A stretch of DNA of 64,000 nucleotides from Candidatus Liberimonas magnetica (GCA_020523885.1 JAJAPY010000006.1:62001-126000), one strand, 5' to 3'; positions 1 to 7,785 are shown, counted from the first letter of the stretch. The notes: generated from the letters alone by a model not told the origin. Program-made: numbers and translations.

Positions 1-271
1 TAAGCTCATAACTACCGCTATCTTTGGACCAGGGATCAGACAAGTCCGTAGTTTTAAAATCCAAGGACGGATTTGGATAGGCTCTTGTCTGAACCAGCTT
101 TGATTTGGCTATTTCCACGTTTTTTCTCGCATTAACCGTTTTAGTGTTATTGCCGCTTGTAATGGCTAATGCTTTTTTTAGAGTAATATAATCTTCAGCT
201 CCACATAAGTTGTGGGACACAGTAAGGAACATAATTAAAAGAGCGCTTACTCGTAAGAATTTAGTAATCAT
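1..271 (-). CDS. Outer membrane efflux protein, TolC/CusC type (N-terminal part, cut by window start)
   Basis: The reading frame begins with ATG at 271 and runs off the left edge after 90 codons. The first 22 or so residues are a hydrophobic signal peptide (ending NLCGAED), followed by a helix with the line ITLKKALAITSGNN and then the RAYPNPSLDF stretch. The small 'A-x-P-N-P-x-L' motif after the first long helix is a hallmark of CzcC/CusC-type members of the TolC family, which form the outer membrane channel of heavy-metal RND pumps. It follows a small exported Cys/His protein (383-637) by 111 bases, in the same direction. The adaptor and pump genes would lie outside the window. Substrate cannot be told. 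Family assignment is fairly sure, metal specificity is inference. Confidence 0.75.
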   Translation of the reverse strand, partial: MITKFLRVSALLIMFLTVSHNLCGAEDYITLKKALAITSGNNTKTVNARKNVEIAKSKLVQTRAYPNPSLDFKTTDLSDPWSKDSGSYEL

Positions 272-382
272 AAAATACCTCTGGCGATATCTATAGCCAA
301 GGTAGAACACCTTAGCTAAACAACCTACTTAGTAATTATAAACTTTGATTTATAACGATTTTACAGGTACTACAAGGAATAC

Positions 383-637
383 TTAGATGTTCTGTGGAGG
401 ATGTTCGATACTAAGAACAATTAGGGTTTTATAGAAATCGTCTTGAATAATGATGGCTTTTGAAACTGACAGATTCGGGCTGGGAATAGCCCCGTCAGTC
501 GAGATAGTAATAATGTGCCCGGCCGAACAGCAGGCCATGCAATGATGAGAAAGGTCTTTGACAATGCAGTCATCACCACAGAATCCCAATGAAACAAATA
601 TAAAAAAAGATAAGACAATTAAATATATTATTTTCAT
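383..637 (-). CDS. Small exported Cys/His-rich protein upstream of efflux gene
   Basis: An 84-residue protein. I start it at the internal ATG at 637, because from there it opens with a clean signal peptide (MKIIYLIVLSFFIFVSLGFC), whereas the longer frame from 715 adds 26 charged residues. The mature part carries a compact C-x11-C-x2-CC-like cluster (DCIVKDLSHHCMACCSAGH) and ends near IEHPPQNI. Small periplasmic proteins with a His/Cys cluster and a Pro-rich end are commonly found just upstream of cus/czc-type efflux operons, and here the next gene is such an outer membrane component. A metal-sensing or metal-carrying role is therefore likely but is inference; I know no precise family name. 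Confidence 0.6.
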   Translation of the reverse strand: MKIIYLIVLSFFIFVSLGFCGDDCIVKDLSHHCMACCSAGHIITISTDGAIPSPNLSVSKAIIIQDDFYKTLIVLSIEHPPQNI

Positions 638-670
638 AAAGTTATTTTGCCGGCATCTGCTCCCGCTTAT

Positions 671-710
671 ATTATACCATAAAATATCAAAATATTTACT
701 GTCTTTATTC
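671..710 (-). promoter_or_regulatory. Candidate promoter with a single regulon half-site
   Basis: A perfect TATAAT at 676-671 lies about 34 bases upstream of the ATG at 637. Reading upstream on the minus strand, GAATAAAGACAG (710-699) differs by one base from the upstream half-site of the shared promoter motif and sits where the downstream GAA of that motif would be (34 bases before the -10). The partner half-site 21 bases further upstream is poor, so this is only a weak member. Confidence 0.35.
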
Positions 711-734
711 CCCAATCCAGCCGAGTGCCTTTAT

Positions 735-773
735 CGGGTATCCATAATTTACGTCAAAATATCTGGATACCCG
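735..773. repeat. Inverted repeat, 10-bp perfect arms
   Basis: CGGGTATCCA at 735-744 is matched by TGGATACCCG at 764-773, and the sequence continues into another short CCCG/CGGG stem up to about 785. It resembles the scattered GGATTCC...GGAATGAC type hairpins at 6635 and 42166 and is probably one of this genome's small intergenic repeats. Confidence 0.5.
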
Positions 774-834
774 CTTACACAATTCGGGCATGACAGTCCC
801 CAACGTGAGGATTAAGGTGCTTGCACGTAGAGCT

Positions 835-1200
835 TCATTTCCTGCGAATGCATACCTTAGAAAGCACAGCATCCCTGAGATAATCTACATTAAAAGGCTT
901 AAGCAGGCAGTCTATTGCCCCTAAATGAAACGCTTCCATGGCTTTTTCCGCATCCTTATATGCAGTAATCATAACTACAGCTGTTTTTGCGTCAATTTCT
1001 TTTATTTCCTTAAGAAGCATTAACCCGTCTTTTCCCGGCAGGACTATGTCAAGCATGATAAGGTCAGGCTCATTAAGCACGAATAACCTCAGGACATCGT
1101 TTGAATTGTCTGTTACCGTAACCTCATGACCAAGACCTTCAAGCACAAACTTCAGGTACTCCAAAACAGTGATGTCGTCGTCTGCTACTAATATTTTCAT
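835..1200 (-). CDS. Stand-alone response regulator receiver (CheY-like)
   Basis: A 121-residue single receiver domain with no output domain. The acidic pocket DDD is at residues 7-9, the phosphoacceptor Asp is D51 in the line MLDIVLPGKDG, the switch Thr is T79 in MITAYKD, and the conserved Lys is K101 in LLKPF. All key residues are present, so it should be phosphorylated normally. It lies 22 bases downstream of the polyprenyl synthase gene and is probably co-transcribed with it. No partner kinase is adjacent; signalling must be by protein contact or a phosphorelay. Family certain, target unknown. Confidence 0.9.
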   Translation of the reverse strand: MKILVADDDITVLEYLKFVLEGLGHEVTVTDNSNDVLRLFVLNEPDLIMLDIVLPGKDGLMLLKEIKEIDAKTAVVMITAYKDAEKAMEAFHLGAIDCLLKPFNVDYLRDAVLSKVCIRRK

Positions 1201-1222
1201 TTTTTACCCCGCATATCCCGGG

Positions 1223-2035
1223 TTAAACCTGAACTTGCCTTGTCTTATATTGTAAAATATAATCGAGAAATTCCACCATTTTTAACTTATATATAGAAGG
1301 CGGAAGCGTTTTAACTTCGTTAACTGCCATTTGTTTTACACTTGCCAGGTCTGTTATTGTTAGGTTCAAATCCTTGTCTATGCTGTCATCAACCATCTGA
1401 TAAAACATTCCTGAATAAACCCCAAAGTTAAAGATATTGTCAATAACCGCTTTATTTATATTTTCTGTGGCTGCATAGACAACCCCGGTGCAGCTAAACC
1501 CCATAAGCAGCCCTGTTTTCAGCCTTATCATCTTCAGGTAGCCCCTTTTATCCATGTTATTTTCCAGCTTCTCCATAAACTGGCCGTAACACATTTTGTT
1601 AATGACTTCCAAAAGGTTCCATGAAACTGACGGGTTAAAGGATTTACAAAGGATCTGCAGCGCCCTGCTATAAAGCATGTCCCCAAGCAAGACCGCCTCC
1701 CCCGGGCCATACTTTATATTTAAGGATACTTCGCCGCGCCTTTTTAGCTCTCCGTCAATAATATCGTCATGGACAAGGCTTGCAGTGTGTATAAGCTCAA
1801 CAGCCACTGCAAAATCAAACAACCTGTTCATAGCGGAATTAGCGATTTTTTCTTTTAAGAGTATCTTTGCGGAGCTAAGAGCAAGAAACGGCCTCATGTA
1901 TTTTGCCTTAGCGTTGAAGTAAGGCTCGATATACTGCCTTACCTCCTGCATGGCAATAACATGGCCTTTAACCAGGCTTTTTACCGCTTCAAGTTCTTCG
2001 TGTACAGGCTGATATATTGCGCTTAATCCGTCCAT
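1223..2035 (-). CDS. Polyprenyl diphosphate synthase (short form)
   Basis: A trans-prenyltransferase that extends allylic diphosphates with isopentenyl diphosphate, probably for a quinone side chain or lipid carrier. Both Asp-rich motifs are present: DDIID inside LVHDDIIDGELKRRG and DDSID inside YQMVDDSIDKD. The usual GGKRxRP segment is replaced by AKAKYMRP. At 270 residues it is shorter than the usual 300-330. In Gram-positive electron-transfer loci a heptaprenyl diphosphate synthase (DmkB) accompanies EetA/EetB; those two families occur at 43.9-45.5 kb here, so a link to a demethylmenaquinone pool is tempting but inferred. Product chain length cannot be read from the sequence. Confidence 0.88.
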   Translation of the reverse strand: MDGLSAIYQPVHEELEAVKSLVKGHVIAMQEVRQYIEPYFNAKAKYMRPFLALSSAKILLKEKIANSAMNRLFDFAVAVELIHTASLVHDDIIDGELKRRGEVSLNIKYGPGEAVLLGDMLYSRALQILCKSFNPSVSWNLLEVINKMCYGQFMEKLENNMDKRGYLKMIRLKTGLLMGFSCTGVVYAATENINKAVIDNIFNFGVYSGMFYQMVDDSIDKDLNLTITDLASVKQMAVNEVKTLPPSIYKLKMVEFLDYILQYKTRQVQV

Positions 2036-2060
2036 AAAACCTCAATAAACAAAAACTTAC

Positions 2061-2280
2061 GGCTGAAGCCGGAGGCTTCTTTAATAACGCAGCCTACTGT
2101 GACTTCATTAATTTGATTTGACGGAATCCCTTTAGTGACTACATCATTTTGCCTTCATGAGCCTTCGCACAAGGCTTCGGCTCACACGTCCCCAGATTTC
2201 TGTATTGGGGCTTGTCCTCCGTAGTCCGCCATTGAATCTGTGGCGGACGAAGGATGGGTTTTCATGTCGCCTGTAATAAT
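2061..2280. repeat. Structured intergenic repeat, copy 1
   Basis: This gene-free stretch shares ordered blocks with 17143-17300: a CTTTAATAACGC-like block followed by CCTACTGTGAC, a stem flanked by CCGTAG and CGAAGG, TCCCCAGAT, and TTTCATGTCG. The central stem is GTCCGCC/GGCGGAC here and GTAGCC/GGCTAC in the other copy, so both arms changed together. A further stem GAGCC...GGCTC is seen at about 2159-2194. Both copies lie just 3' of a minus-strand gene. It may be an RNA element or a mobile repeat. Confidence 0.5.
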
Positions 2281-2307
2281 ATTTTTCGCTCTAAACATGC
2301 CCTGTTC

Positions 2308-3573
2308 TCAAGGGGTAAATTTAGAGAGTTCATTGATACCCAGAGATTTTTCTATTTCTTCAACTTGACTGGCTACCTTTTTAAACCCGCCTTTTCCAAA
2401 AACTATTTCTTCTTCTTTCTCAAATTGTTCTGCCAATCCTGCATACTCATCAGGCGGAACGATGTTACGAAACGCCGGGAATAAAACAGTGTCTTCCTGG
2501 GCTTTATGCGGCCGGTACATATTAATAAAGGCACGCAGAGAACTTGCCAATCTGTTTTTATCCGGCGCATTTTGTTGAGCCTTTATAGCATAGGTTATTT
2601 TACGCCCTGCTTTATGCTGTTCTTCAAGGGCAGCTATCATATAAGCAAGATTGTTTGTTTTACGGAACCTGTCAAAAATATATTTTTCCTCAAGAACTTC
2701 ATGGTAACCCTGGATAAAACTGCTGACAATATCGGTTGATTGGGAAAGAGGTTCAGCAGGAAACACCTCATTATTATTTATGCGCTTTATTATCTCTTCA
2801 TAAATGAGCAGCAGCCGGCTGATAACGCCATGTTCACGCATGAGGTCCTCATTGGCTGAAATCAAAGTTCCTGTTTCCTCATTCGCTTTATCGAATCTTT
2901 TTTTGACTATAGCCCAATTCAGTTTCTTAAAGAAGCTCGCAATATATTTACCCCGGTCTATCTGGTAATCTGTCATATAAGCGTGTTCAAAGACATCCAG
3001 CACCGCCAGCGGCTTTGCAGCTGCGATTTGCCCTGTATCGTGTTCAGTGACCCATACATTTATAAGTTTCCCTGTACGCGGCTCCAGGCAGAGTATGGCC
3101 CAGCCTATCCCGCGCATTGCTGCAGTTGAAGTAAAATCCTTTTTCCAAAGCTCAAAACTTCCAAAACTCTCAGTTATATTCTCATACAAAGCGCTGCCTT
3201 CTTCCGGGCCGCCCGTCCCGCCCAGGTTTTCAAAATAATATTCATGCAGCAGCGCTCCGTTAAGTTCCCATCCCAGCCTGCGTTTTAATTCTGCGTATTC
3301 CGGAGTGTTATCCTTATTATTGGCAGCTAGAATGCCAAGCTTTTCTAAAATGGAATTAGTGTTTTTTACATACCCCTGGTAAAGCTTAAAGTGATTGTTC
3401 AACAGGGTATCGCTGAAACCTTCCATACCGAGTAAGACGGAAAAATCTTTCGCCTGAATAGAAGCCGCCGAATCAGCAGGCACTGTTTTAATACGGGGAG
3501 GCACTACTGCCAGCGCGCCCGTCCCTAAGAAAATGATTAGCAAAGCAGGTATAATTTTCCTATATTCTTTCAT
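2308..3573 (-). CDS. Secreted Fe/Mn superoxide dismutase fused to a hemerythrin domain
   Basis: A 421-residue two-domain protein. Residues 1-22 form a signal peptide, so it acts outside the cytoplasm. Residues about 43-225 are an iron/manganese superoxide dismutase with all four metal ligands: H61, H110 (LLHEYYFENL), D193 and H197 (DVFEHAYMTDY). Residues about 243-370 form a four-helix hemerythrin with a full diiron set: H248, H291/E295 (HxxxE), H320 and H356/D361 (HxxxxD). The dismutase would turn superoxide to peroxide and oxygen, and the hemerythrin could bind or sense the oxygen, or shield the metal. It ends an operon PRTase-glutaredoxin-TrxB-this gene, 24 bases after trxB. Each domain call is firm; how they cooperate is inference. 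Confidence 0.88.
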   Translation of the reverse strand: MKEYRKIIPALLIIFLGTGALAVVPPRIKTVPADSAASIQAKDFSVLLGMEGFSDTLLNNHFKLYQGYVKNTNSILEKLGILAANNKDNTPEYAELKRRLGWELNGALLHEYYFENLGGTGGPEEGSALYENITESFGSFELWKKDFTSTAAMRGIGWAILCLEPRTGKLINVWVTEHDTGQIAAAKPLAVLDVFEHAYMTDYQIDRGKYIASFFKKLNWAIVKKRFDKANEETGTLISANEDLMREHGVISRLLLIYEEIIKRINNNEVFPAEPLSQSTDIVSSFIQGYHEVLEEKYIFDRFRKTNNLAYMIAALEEQHKAGRKITYAIKAQQNAPDKNRLASSLRAFINMYRPHKAQEDTVLFPAFRNIVPPDEYAGLAEQFEKEEEIVFGKGGFKKVASQVEEIEKSLGINELSKFTP

Positions 3574-3596
3574 CCTAATCCTCCAGCCAGATTTTT

Positions 3597-4502
3597 TTAG
3601 TTGGCGCTGTTTATATAAGAAAAAGCTGCCAGGCTTGCTTTTGCGCCTTCCCCGCAGGCGACGATTATCTGTTTTGCCGGCACATCGGTTACATCCCCGG
3701 CGGCAAAAATACCCGGCACACTTGTCCTTGACCTGCAGTCAACTAATATCTCGTTTTTGTCATTCTTATTCACTATCTTAATAAAATCAGAGGAAGGCTC
3801 CGCCCCGACTTCAACAAAGACTCCTGCGACGCTTATATCCAGCCGGCTGCCGCCATGTTTTATTTTAACGCCCTTTACGAACCTGTCGCCGTATATTTCT
3901 TCCATAGTTGAACCTCTGTAAACCTCTACCCTGGAATTATTTATAACTTTATCCATTATGCCGGGGTCAGCTTTAAACGAGTCTTCTTTTTCAATTACGT
4001 AAACCTTGTTTGCTACATTTGAAAGCTGGACAACGGCGTCAAGCCCTGAATTTCCGCCTCCGACAACCGCGACATCCTTGCCCGCAAACAATGGAGCGTC
4101 ACAGGTTGCGCAGTAGGCAACCCCTTTATTCCTGAATTCGTCTTCACCGGGTATGCCGAGTTTTTTGTGCGCCCTGCCAGTTGCTATGATTACTGTTTTT
4201 GTTTTATAATTAGCCTTGCCGGTTTTAATAGAGAAATGCCCCTCGTTGCCTTTTACGGCAGATTCTACTATTTCATTTTCTTGAATCTTTATTCTGTTCA
4301 GGTTTAACTGTTCTGTAAATTTATCTACAAGCTGCCGGCCCGTTACAAGCATATAGCCGGTATAATTTTCAATATTATTGGTCCAGAGAGTCTGGCCTCC
4401 AAGATCTTTTGAAATGACGATAAAATTCATTCGTTTCCTTGCCGCATATATGCCTGCGGTTATCCCGGCAGGGCCTGCTCCTAGAATGATAAGATCATAC
4501 AT
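3597..4502 (-). CDS. trxB: Thioredoxin reductase
   Basis: A 301-residue low-molecular-weight thioredoxin reductase that passes electrons from NADPH through FAD to a thioredoxin or glutaredoxin. The FAD-binding GAGPAG is at residues 8-13, the NAD(P)-site GGGNSG at 148-153, and the redox-active CATC at C131/C134, with the FAD-contacting GIFAAGDVTD near residue 270. The length is normal for the family. It follows the glutaredoxin gene by 11 bases and precedes the secreted dismutase-hemerythrin gene by 23, so the three form one oxidative-stress transcription unit. The adjacent CxxC glutaredoxin is its likely partner. Confidence 0.95.
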   Translation of the reverse strand: MYDLIILGAGPAGITAGIYAARKRMNFIVISKDLGGQTLWTNNIENYTGYMLVTGRQLVDKFTEQLNLNRIKIQENEIVESAVKGNEGHFSIKTGKANYKTKTVIIATGRAHKKLGIPGEDEFRNKGVAYCATCDAPLFAGKDVAVVGGGNSGLDAVVQLSNVANKVYVIEKEDSFKADPGIMDKVINNSRVEVYRGSTMEEIYGDRFVKGVKIKHGGSRLDISVAGVFVEVGAEPSSDFIKIVNKNDKNEILVDCRSRTSVPGIFAAGDVTDVPAKQIIVACGEGAKASLAAFSYINSAN

Positions 4503-4513
4503 TTATTTATCCT

Positions 4514-4750
4514 CTATTTAATATTTAATTCTTTCCAAAGTTCGGTTTCATTGAAACCAACAATAATCCTGCCGTCTATATCAATAACAGGCACAGCCAT
4601 CTCCCCCGATTTTTCAATCATTTCCCGGGCTTTCTGGCTGTCTTTGCTTACATCTATATTTTCATATTCAATTTTATTTTCTGTTAAAAACTTCTTTAAC
4701 GAATTACATGCCGGGCAACTGGGAGTTGAATAAATTTTTATATTAGGCAT
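4514..4750 (-). CDS. Glutaredoxin-like redoxin (NrdH/CPAC type)
   Basis: A 78-residue cytosolic redoxin with the active site CPAC at C12/C15 (STPSCPACNS) and the cis-Pro region AVPVIDIDG of the glutaredoxin fold, ending in the GFNETEL segment typical of small glutaredoxin-like proteins. With thioredoxin reductase directly downstream and no glutathione genes in view, it probably behaves like NrdH: reduced by TrxB rather than by glutathione. The family is certain; the reductant is inferred from gene order. Confidence 0.9.
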   Translation of the reverse strand: MPNIKIYSTPSCPACNSLKKFLTENKIEYENIDVSKDSQKAREMIEKSGEMAVPVIDIDGRIIVGFNETELWKELNIK

Positions 4751-4806
4751 ATTTTGTCCTTATCCTTTGCTGGAGGCGTTTCCCCGATACTCTGGCATAC
4801 GGCCCT

Positions 4807-5460
4807 TTATTTTTTTATCAGCCTGGCGTCCTGCAGTGTCTCAACGACCTGCGCATCAGTCAGATCGTAAAACTCTTCATAAAACGCTGCGACTGCAAAC
4901 GGAAGGGCGCTGCTGACCTGGACTGAGATAACCTTATCAACTTCTTCGGATATCACGGACAGTGAGTCCCTGTGTGCCACAGGCGTTGCCGCTATTATTT
5001 CTCCCGCGCCGCGTTTCCTGGCAAAACGCACAGCCCCAAGCATTGTATAACCAGTGGCCAGCCCGTCGTCCGTTATAACGACCGTGCGCTTTTCAAGGCC
5101 GGGGAACGGGCGTTTTCCCCTGTAAATCCTGTCTCTTCTAAGCACTTCCCTGTAAACCTCATTAACTATTCCGTCTATTTCTTCCCTGTTCACATACCCC
5201 TGATCAAGAAAATAGTCATTCAATATTACTTCTTTATCAAGGTTCACTACGCCAAAACCCGTCTGATCATTTGAGGGAATAGGAAGCTTCCTTACAGTTA
5301 TAGGTTCAAGCGGACATTTGAGATAATCTGCGACAGGGTAACCAACTCCTATCCCGCCTCTTGGTATGCCTAAGACTAAGGGATCGGTTAGCTTAGCGCC
5401 TGATTTCCCGATTTTATCGGCTAATTTCCTGCCTGCATCTATCCTGTTTTTGAATAACAT
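4807..5460 (-). CDS. Phosphoribosyltransferase-fold protein
   Basis: A PRTase-domain protein of about 217 residues, starting at the ATG at 5460, which has a GAGGGG ribosome site about 5 bases upstream; a longer frame from a TTG at 5478 would swallow that site. The PRPP-binding signature ITDDGLATGYTM lies near residues 129-140, and the beginning LGIPRGGIGVG is typical of the stand-alone PRTases found in stress and dienelactone-hydrolase operons of bacteria. The substrate base is unknown. It is the first gene of the unit that continues with glutaredoxin, trxB and the dismutase-hemerythrin fusion (56-base gap to the next gene). Confidence 0.82.
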   Translation of the reverse strand: MLFKNRIDAGRKLADKIGKSGAKLTDPLVLGIPRGGIGVGYPVADYLKCPLEPITVRKLPIPSNDQTGFGVVNLDKEVILNDYFLDQGYVNREEIDGIVNEVYREVLRRDRIYRGKRPFPGLEKRTVVITDDGLATGYTMLGAVRFARKRGAGEIIAATPVAHRDSLSVISEEVDKVISVQVSSALPFAVAAFYEEFYDLTDAQVVETLQDARLIKK

Positions 5461-5645
5461 TTTTAGCCCCTCGATCAACCTTCGCGGCTGCAGCCCCCGC
5501 CCTTAACAAGTCACAAAATACCGCGTATGTTCTTGCCCAATCCCGGCAAAACCCAAAGCACCGTACGTTATTCCGCAAAAATGAGAATAGTGACGGCGCT
5601 TTACAGTTTCTCCCCCCAAGCCACAGAAAAACATAGTTTTTTGCA

Positions 5646-6047
5646 TTATTTCGCAGATACAGGTTTTTCTGATTCCATAAGGCATTCTTTCCATTCTTTC
5701 GGGTTATTCATTTTCCATTCGTTGATTTGCCTCATAATTGATTCTTTTGTATCCATCATTTCAGGCATATTCTTCATTCCCTTCATCCCGCCCCTATCCA
5801 TGGAACCATGCATTTTTCCCAGAGGCCCCATCTGGCACATACCGGCCATCGAGCCCATTTTACCATGATGCCCGCATGAGAGGCCGAACACTAAAACAAG
5901 CACGGCAAAAACATAAAGTATAATAGCCATAACTTTCCCAAAACCTGAAAGGCCTTTCGATGTATTTTCGTGCATTGAAGTCCAGGAACAAATATATCCC
6001 AAAGCTACCAGTACAACACTCAACAAAACTGCATGAAATATAAACAT
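5646..6047 (-). CDS. Small membrane protein with Met/His-rich tail
   Basis: A 133-residue protein. The start at 6047 is chosen because GGAGG lies 7 bases upstream (GGAGGAATTACA-ATG); the upstream in-frame codon at 6071 would begin before that site. Two hydrophobic segments (about residues 3-20 and 38-56) are followed by a tail with CGHHGKMGSMAGMCQMG and further Gly-Met repeats, then a charged amphipathic end. Met- and His-rich segments of this kind usually bind copper or silver ions. I recognise no family. It sits between the stress operon and the ferritin-like gene, which fits a metal-handling role, but this is inference. Confidence 0.6.
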   Translation of the reverse strand: MFIFHAVLLSVVLVALGYICSWTSMHENTSKGLSGFGKVMAIILYVFAVLVLVFGLSCGHHGKMGSMAGMCQMGPLGKMHGSMDRGGMKGMKNMPEMMDTKESIMRQINEWKMNNPKEWKECLMESEKPVSAK

Positions 6048-6147
6048 TGTAATTCCTCCATTATAGCCCAAAGTCTAACGTTCTAAGTCTTGGGCCGTAC
6101 CTCGGCCTGTTGACTTAGCACATGGGACTTAGGACTGATTTACTTAG

Positions 6148-6588
6148 TTATATCCCTAGTAAAACAGAAAGCTCAGCAACATGTTCCTGCTCATCAACTA
6201 TCACATGGCGGATATCGTGTTCCAGGGTCTCAAACTCATACTGCAGTTCTTTTTTACCGTCAACCACCTTCTGGTAGATCTGTTTATAGAAGTCAATGGC
6301 ATCCTTTTCCCCTTTCAGGTTAACTTTAAGTATGTCTTTAAGTTCCCTGGCTAAGTGAGTTTCGGCAAGGCCCATCGAAGGTTCTCCTCCGAGGTAGTTG
6401 CCTATAAGGTTCCTGAATTTTTCTTCGTGGCTTTTTTCATCAGAGGCTATTTCATTCAACCTTTCAATTAATTTCTCTGCGTTCTCTCCTTTGATTAACT
6501 CAGCATGGGACAGGTACTGTATCCTTGCAGCATGCTCCAGTTCCAGGGCTTTGTTCAACATTTTAATCAACTCTTCTTTAATGTTCAT
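6148..6588 (-). CDS. Ferritin-like diiron protein (bacterioferritin/rubrerythrin-like)
   Basis: A 146-residue four-helix protein. The ATG at 6588 is chosen for its GGAGGT site 7 bases upstream. Diiron ligand patterns appear in all helices: E in LNKALELEHAARIQY, ExxH-like in ASDEKSHEEKF, E in LKGEKDAIDFYKQ and ExxH in DEQEHVAEL. Such proteins store iron or use peroxide to oxidise iron. There is no rubredoxin-like extension, so it is not a full rubrerythrin. It lies between a metal-binding membrane protein and a superoxide reductase, consistent with iron and oxygen defence. Exact subfamily uncertain. Confidence 0.85.
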   Translation of the reverse strand: MNIKEELIKMLNKALELEHAARIQYLSHAELIKGENAEKLIERLNEIASDEKSHEEKFRNLIGNYLGGEPSMGLAETHLARELKDILKVNLKGEKDAIDFYKQIYQKVVDGKKELQYEFETLEHDIRHVIVDEQEHVAELSVLLGI

Positions 6589-6634
6589 TTTTTTACCTCC
6601 GTTATTTATCACTTTTTTGTTTTGTTTTTTATGG

Positions 6635-6659
6635 ATTCCGGCTTACTACTTGCCGGAAT
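6635..6659. repeat. Small palindromic repeat (GGATTCCGGC...GCCGGAATGAC type)
   Basis: ATTCCGGC (6635-6642) and GCCGGAAT (6652-6659) are perfect arms around a 9-base loop, flanked by ATGG and GACA. The same frame (ATGGATTCC ... GGAATGACA) returns at 42166-42247, so this is a dispersed intergenic repeat. Confidence 0.55.
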
Positions 6660-6724
6660 GACATCACTTTTTGCTTTCATCTTTTTTCATTGATCTTTGG
6701 ACATTATTGTTTAATTTATACTGC

Positions 6725-7168
6725 TTATAAATCCACTTCGCTCATCCATGCTCCGTGGATATTGCATTTCTCGATCGTCGTAAACTTGCCGTTGTCTACC
6801 TTTAAATGAAGCCCTATAGCGGGGTTCATCTTTTCAGGCGACAAGTAGGTCCTCGAAATATATTTTTTGTCTATATAGCAGTCGATATACATTATGAAAT
6901 GCTCCGGCAGCATCGGGTGAGTTATTTCGCCTACCTTTATATTGACATCCGTGCAGCCGTCAGGTATTAGTTTACACTGCTTCTTAACGATTATCTGCGG
7001 TATATGCTTCCTGTTTGTTTCGAGTTTCTCCGTTTTATCGCTCGGCTCTACTATGGCATCTGCTTTTTCATCGAATGATTTCTTAGGAGCGCTGCAAACA
7101 GGGCATTTCTCCGGAGCACTCCCGTCAATAGCTATAAACCCGCATACTGAACACACAATTCCTTTCAT
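6725..7168 (-). CDS. Superoxide reductase with N-terminal rubredoxin-like domain (desulfoferrodoxin-like)
   Basis: A 147-residue cytosolic enzyme that reduces superoxide to peroxide without making oxygen. The N-terminal 30 residues carry a rubredoxin-like knuckle with C6/C9 (CSVC) and C22/C25 (CPVC). The C-terminal domain holds the five ligands of the catalytic iron: H55 (RKHIPQI), H84 and H90 (THPMLPEHF), C135 and H138 (CNIHGAW), preceded by the usual Lys before the first His. The N-terminal module resembles rubredoxin or rubrerythrin zinc ribbons rather than the desulforedoxin CxxCG knuckle. Electrons could come from the rubredoxin at 12194-12364. The assignment is firm. Confidence 0.9.
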   Translation of the reverse strand: MKGIVCSVCGFIAIDGSAPEKCPVCSAPKKSFDEKADAIVEPSDKTEKLETNRKHIPQIIVKKQCKLIPDGCTDVNIKVGEITHPMLPEHFIMYIDCYIDKKYISRTYLSPEKMNPAIGLHLKVDNGKFTTIEKCNIHGAWMSEVDL

Positions 7169-7207
7169 ATTAATGCCTCCTTGTTAATGAATTGAGCTGA
7201 ATTTATC

Positions 7208-7378
7208 TTAACATATCCTCATCTCTTCATCGCAGCACATGACAGGGCTGCAAGGGTCGCAGGCGCACATTTCGTCAACAGCTAATTCCAACCCGCACAC
7301 ATCGCACACCAGCCTGCTGTTCTTTGACAGTTTTGCACTTTTTTTTGCGGATTTTACTTTCTTTTTAGCCTTTTTCAT
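7208..7378 (-). CDS. Tiny Lys/Cys-rich protein (putative metal-binding ribbon)
   Basis: A 56-residue protein with a strong ribosome site (GGAGGT, 7 bases before the ATG at 7378). The first 18 residues are almost all Lys, Ala and Ser. The rest holds eight Cys in 33 residues, arranged as CDVCG, CAC, CSP, MCC and a C-terminal Cys. This looks like a small zinc- or iron-binding ribbon with a nucleic-acid-binding basic arm, but no family is recognised. Its ATG overlaps the stop of the response regulator gene as ATGA, so the two are translationally coupled and belong to one operon. Confidence 0.7.
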   Translation of the reverse strand: MKKAKKKVKSAKKSAKLSKNSRLVCDVCGLELAVDEMCACDPCSPVMCCDEEMRIC

Positions 7379-7785
7379 TTTAAATCACCTCCTGCCTCAA
7401 ACAATTTTGATTTAGTGTTTTTTATTGTTTCAGAGATTTCCTGCATCAGCTTACCTGGATCAAAAGGCTTTAATTTACAGTTTTTAAGGCCGCATATTTT
7501 CATTATCAGCCCATACTCATCCTGGGTATAATACCCTGTCATGGGAATTACAGGTATATCACGCGCCTTCTGAATATTTCTAAGCTTATAGGCAACCTGA
7601 AAACCGCTTACTTTGTCCATTTTAAGGTCCAAAAGAATAATGTCGGGCATAACCCGGGGTATCTCACGAAGGGCATCGCTTCCGTTTGAATACGCATATA
7701 CGTCATATCCATTGCCTGAAAGCAGGCTTGAGAGTTCCTCCAAAAAATTATTATCATCGTCAACTATCGCTATTTTTTTCTTCAT
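7375..7785 (-). CDS. Response regulator receiver, paralogue of the one at 13052-13429
   Basis: A 136-residue single receiver. I start it at ATG 7785 (MKKKIAIVDDD); the longer frame from 7815 would run deeper into the preceding small gene. Acidic residues D9-D11, phosphoacceptor D53 (LLDLKMD), switch T83 (MTGYYT) and K106 (KLKPF) are all present. The stretch DLKMD-x3-SGFQVA and the MTGY(Y/F)T line are shared with the receiver at 13052, so the two arose by duplication. It overlaps the upstream tiny membrane-protein gene by 26 bases and the downstream Cys-rich gene by 4. No output domain, so it likely acts by protein contact. Confidence 0.9.
   Translation of the reverse strand: MKKKIAIVDDDNNFLEELSSLLSGNGYDVYAYSNGSDALREIPRVMPDIILLDLKMDKVSGFQVAYKLRNIQKARDIPVIPMTGYYTQDEYGLIMKICGLKNCKLKPFDPGKLMQEISETIKNTKSKLFEAGGDLK

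Noticed and set aside
671-710. Thirteenth copy of the regulon promoter
   Set aside because: The -10 and one half-site fit, but the upstream half-site 21 bases away is poor, so I list it only as a weak candidate and do not count it.
5503-5694. 63-residue ORF on the minus strand
   Set aside because: No ribosome site, no family pattern and it lies in a GC-rich spacer; most likely not a gene.
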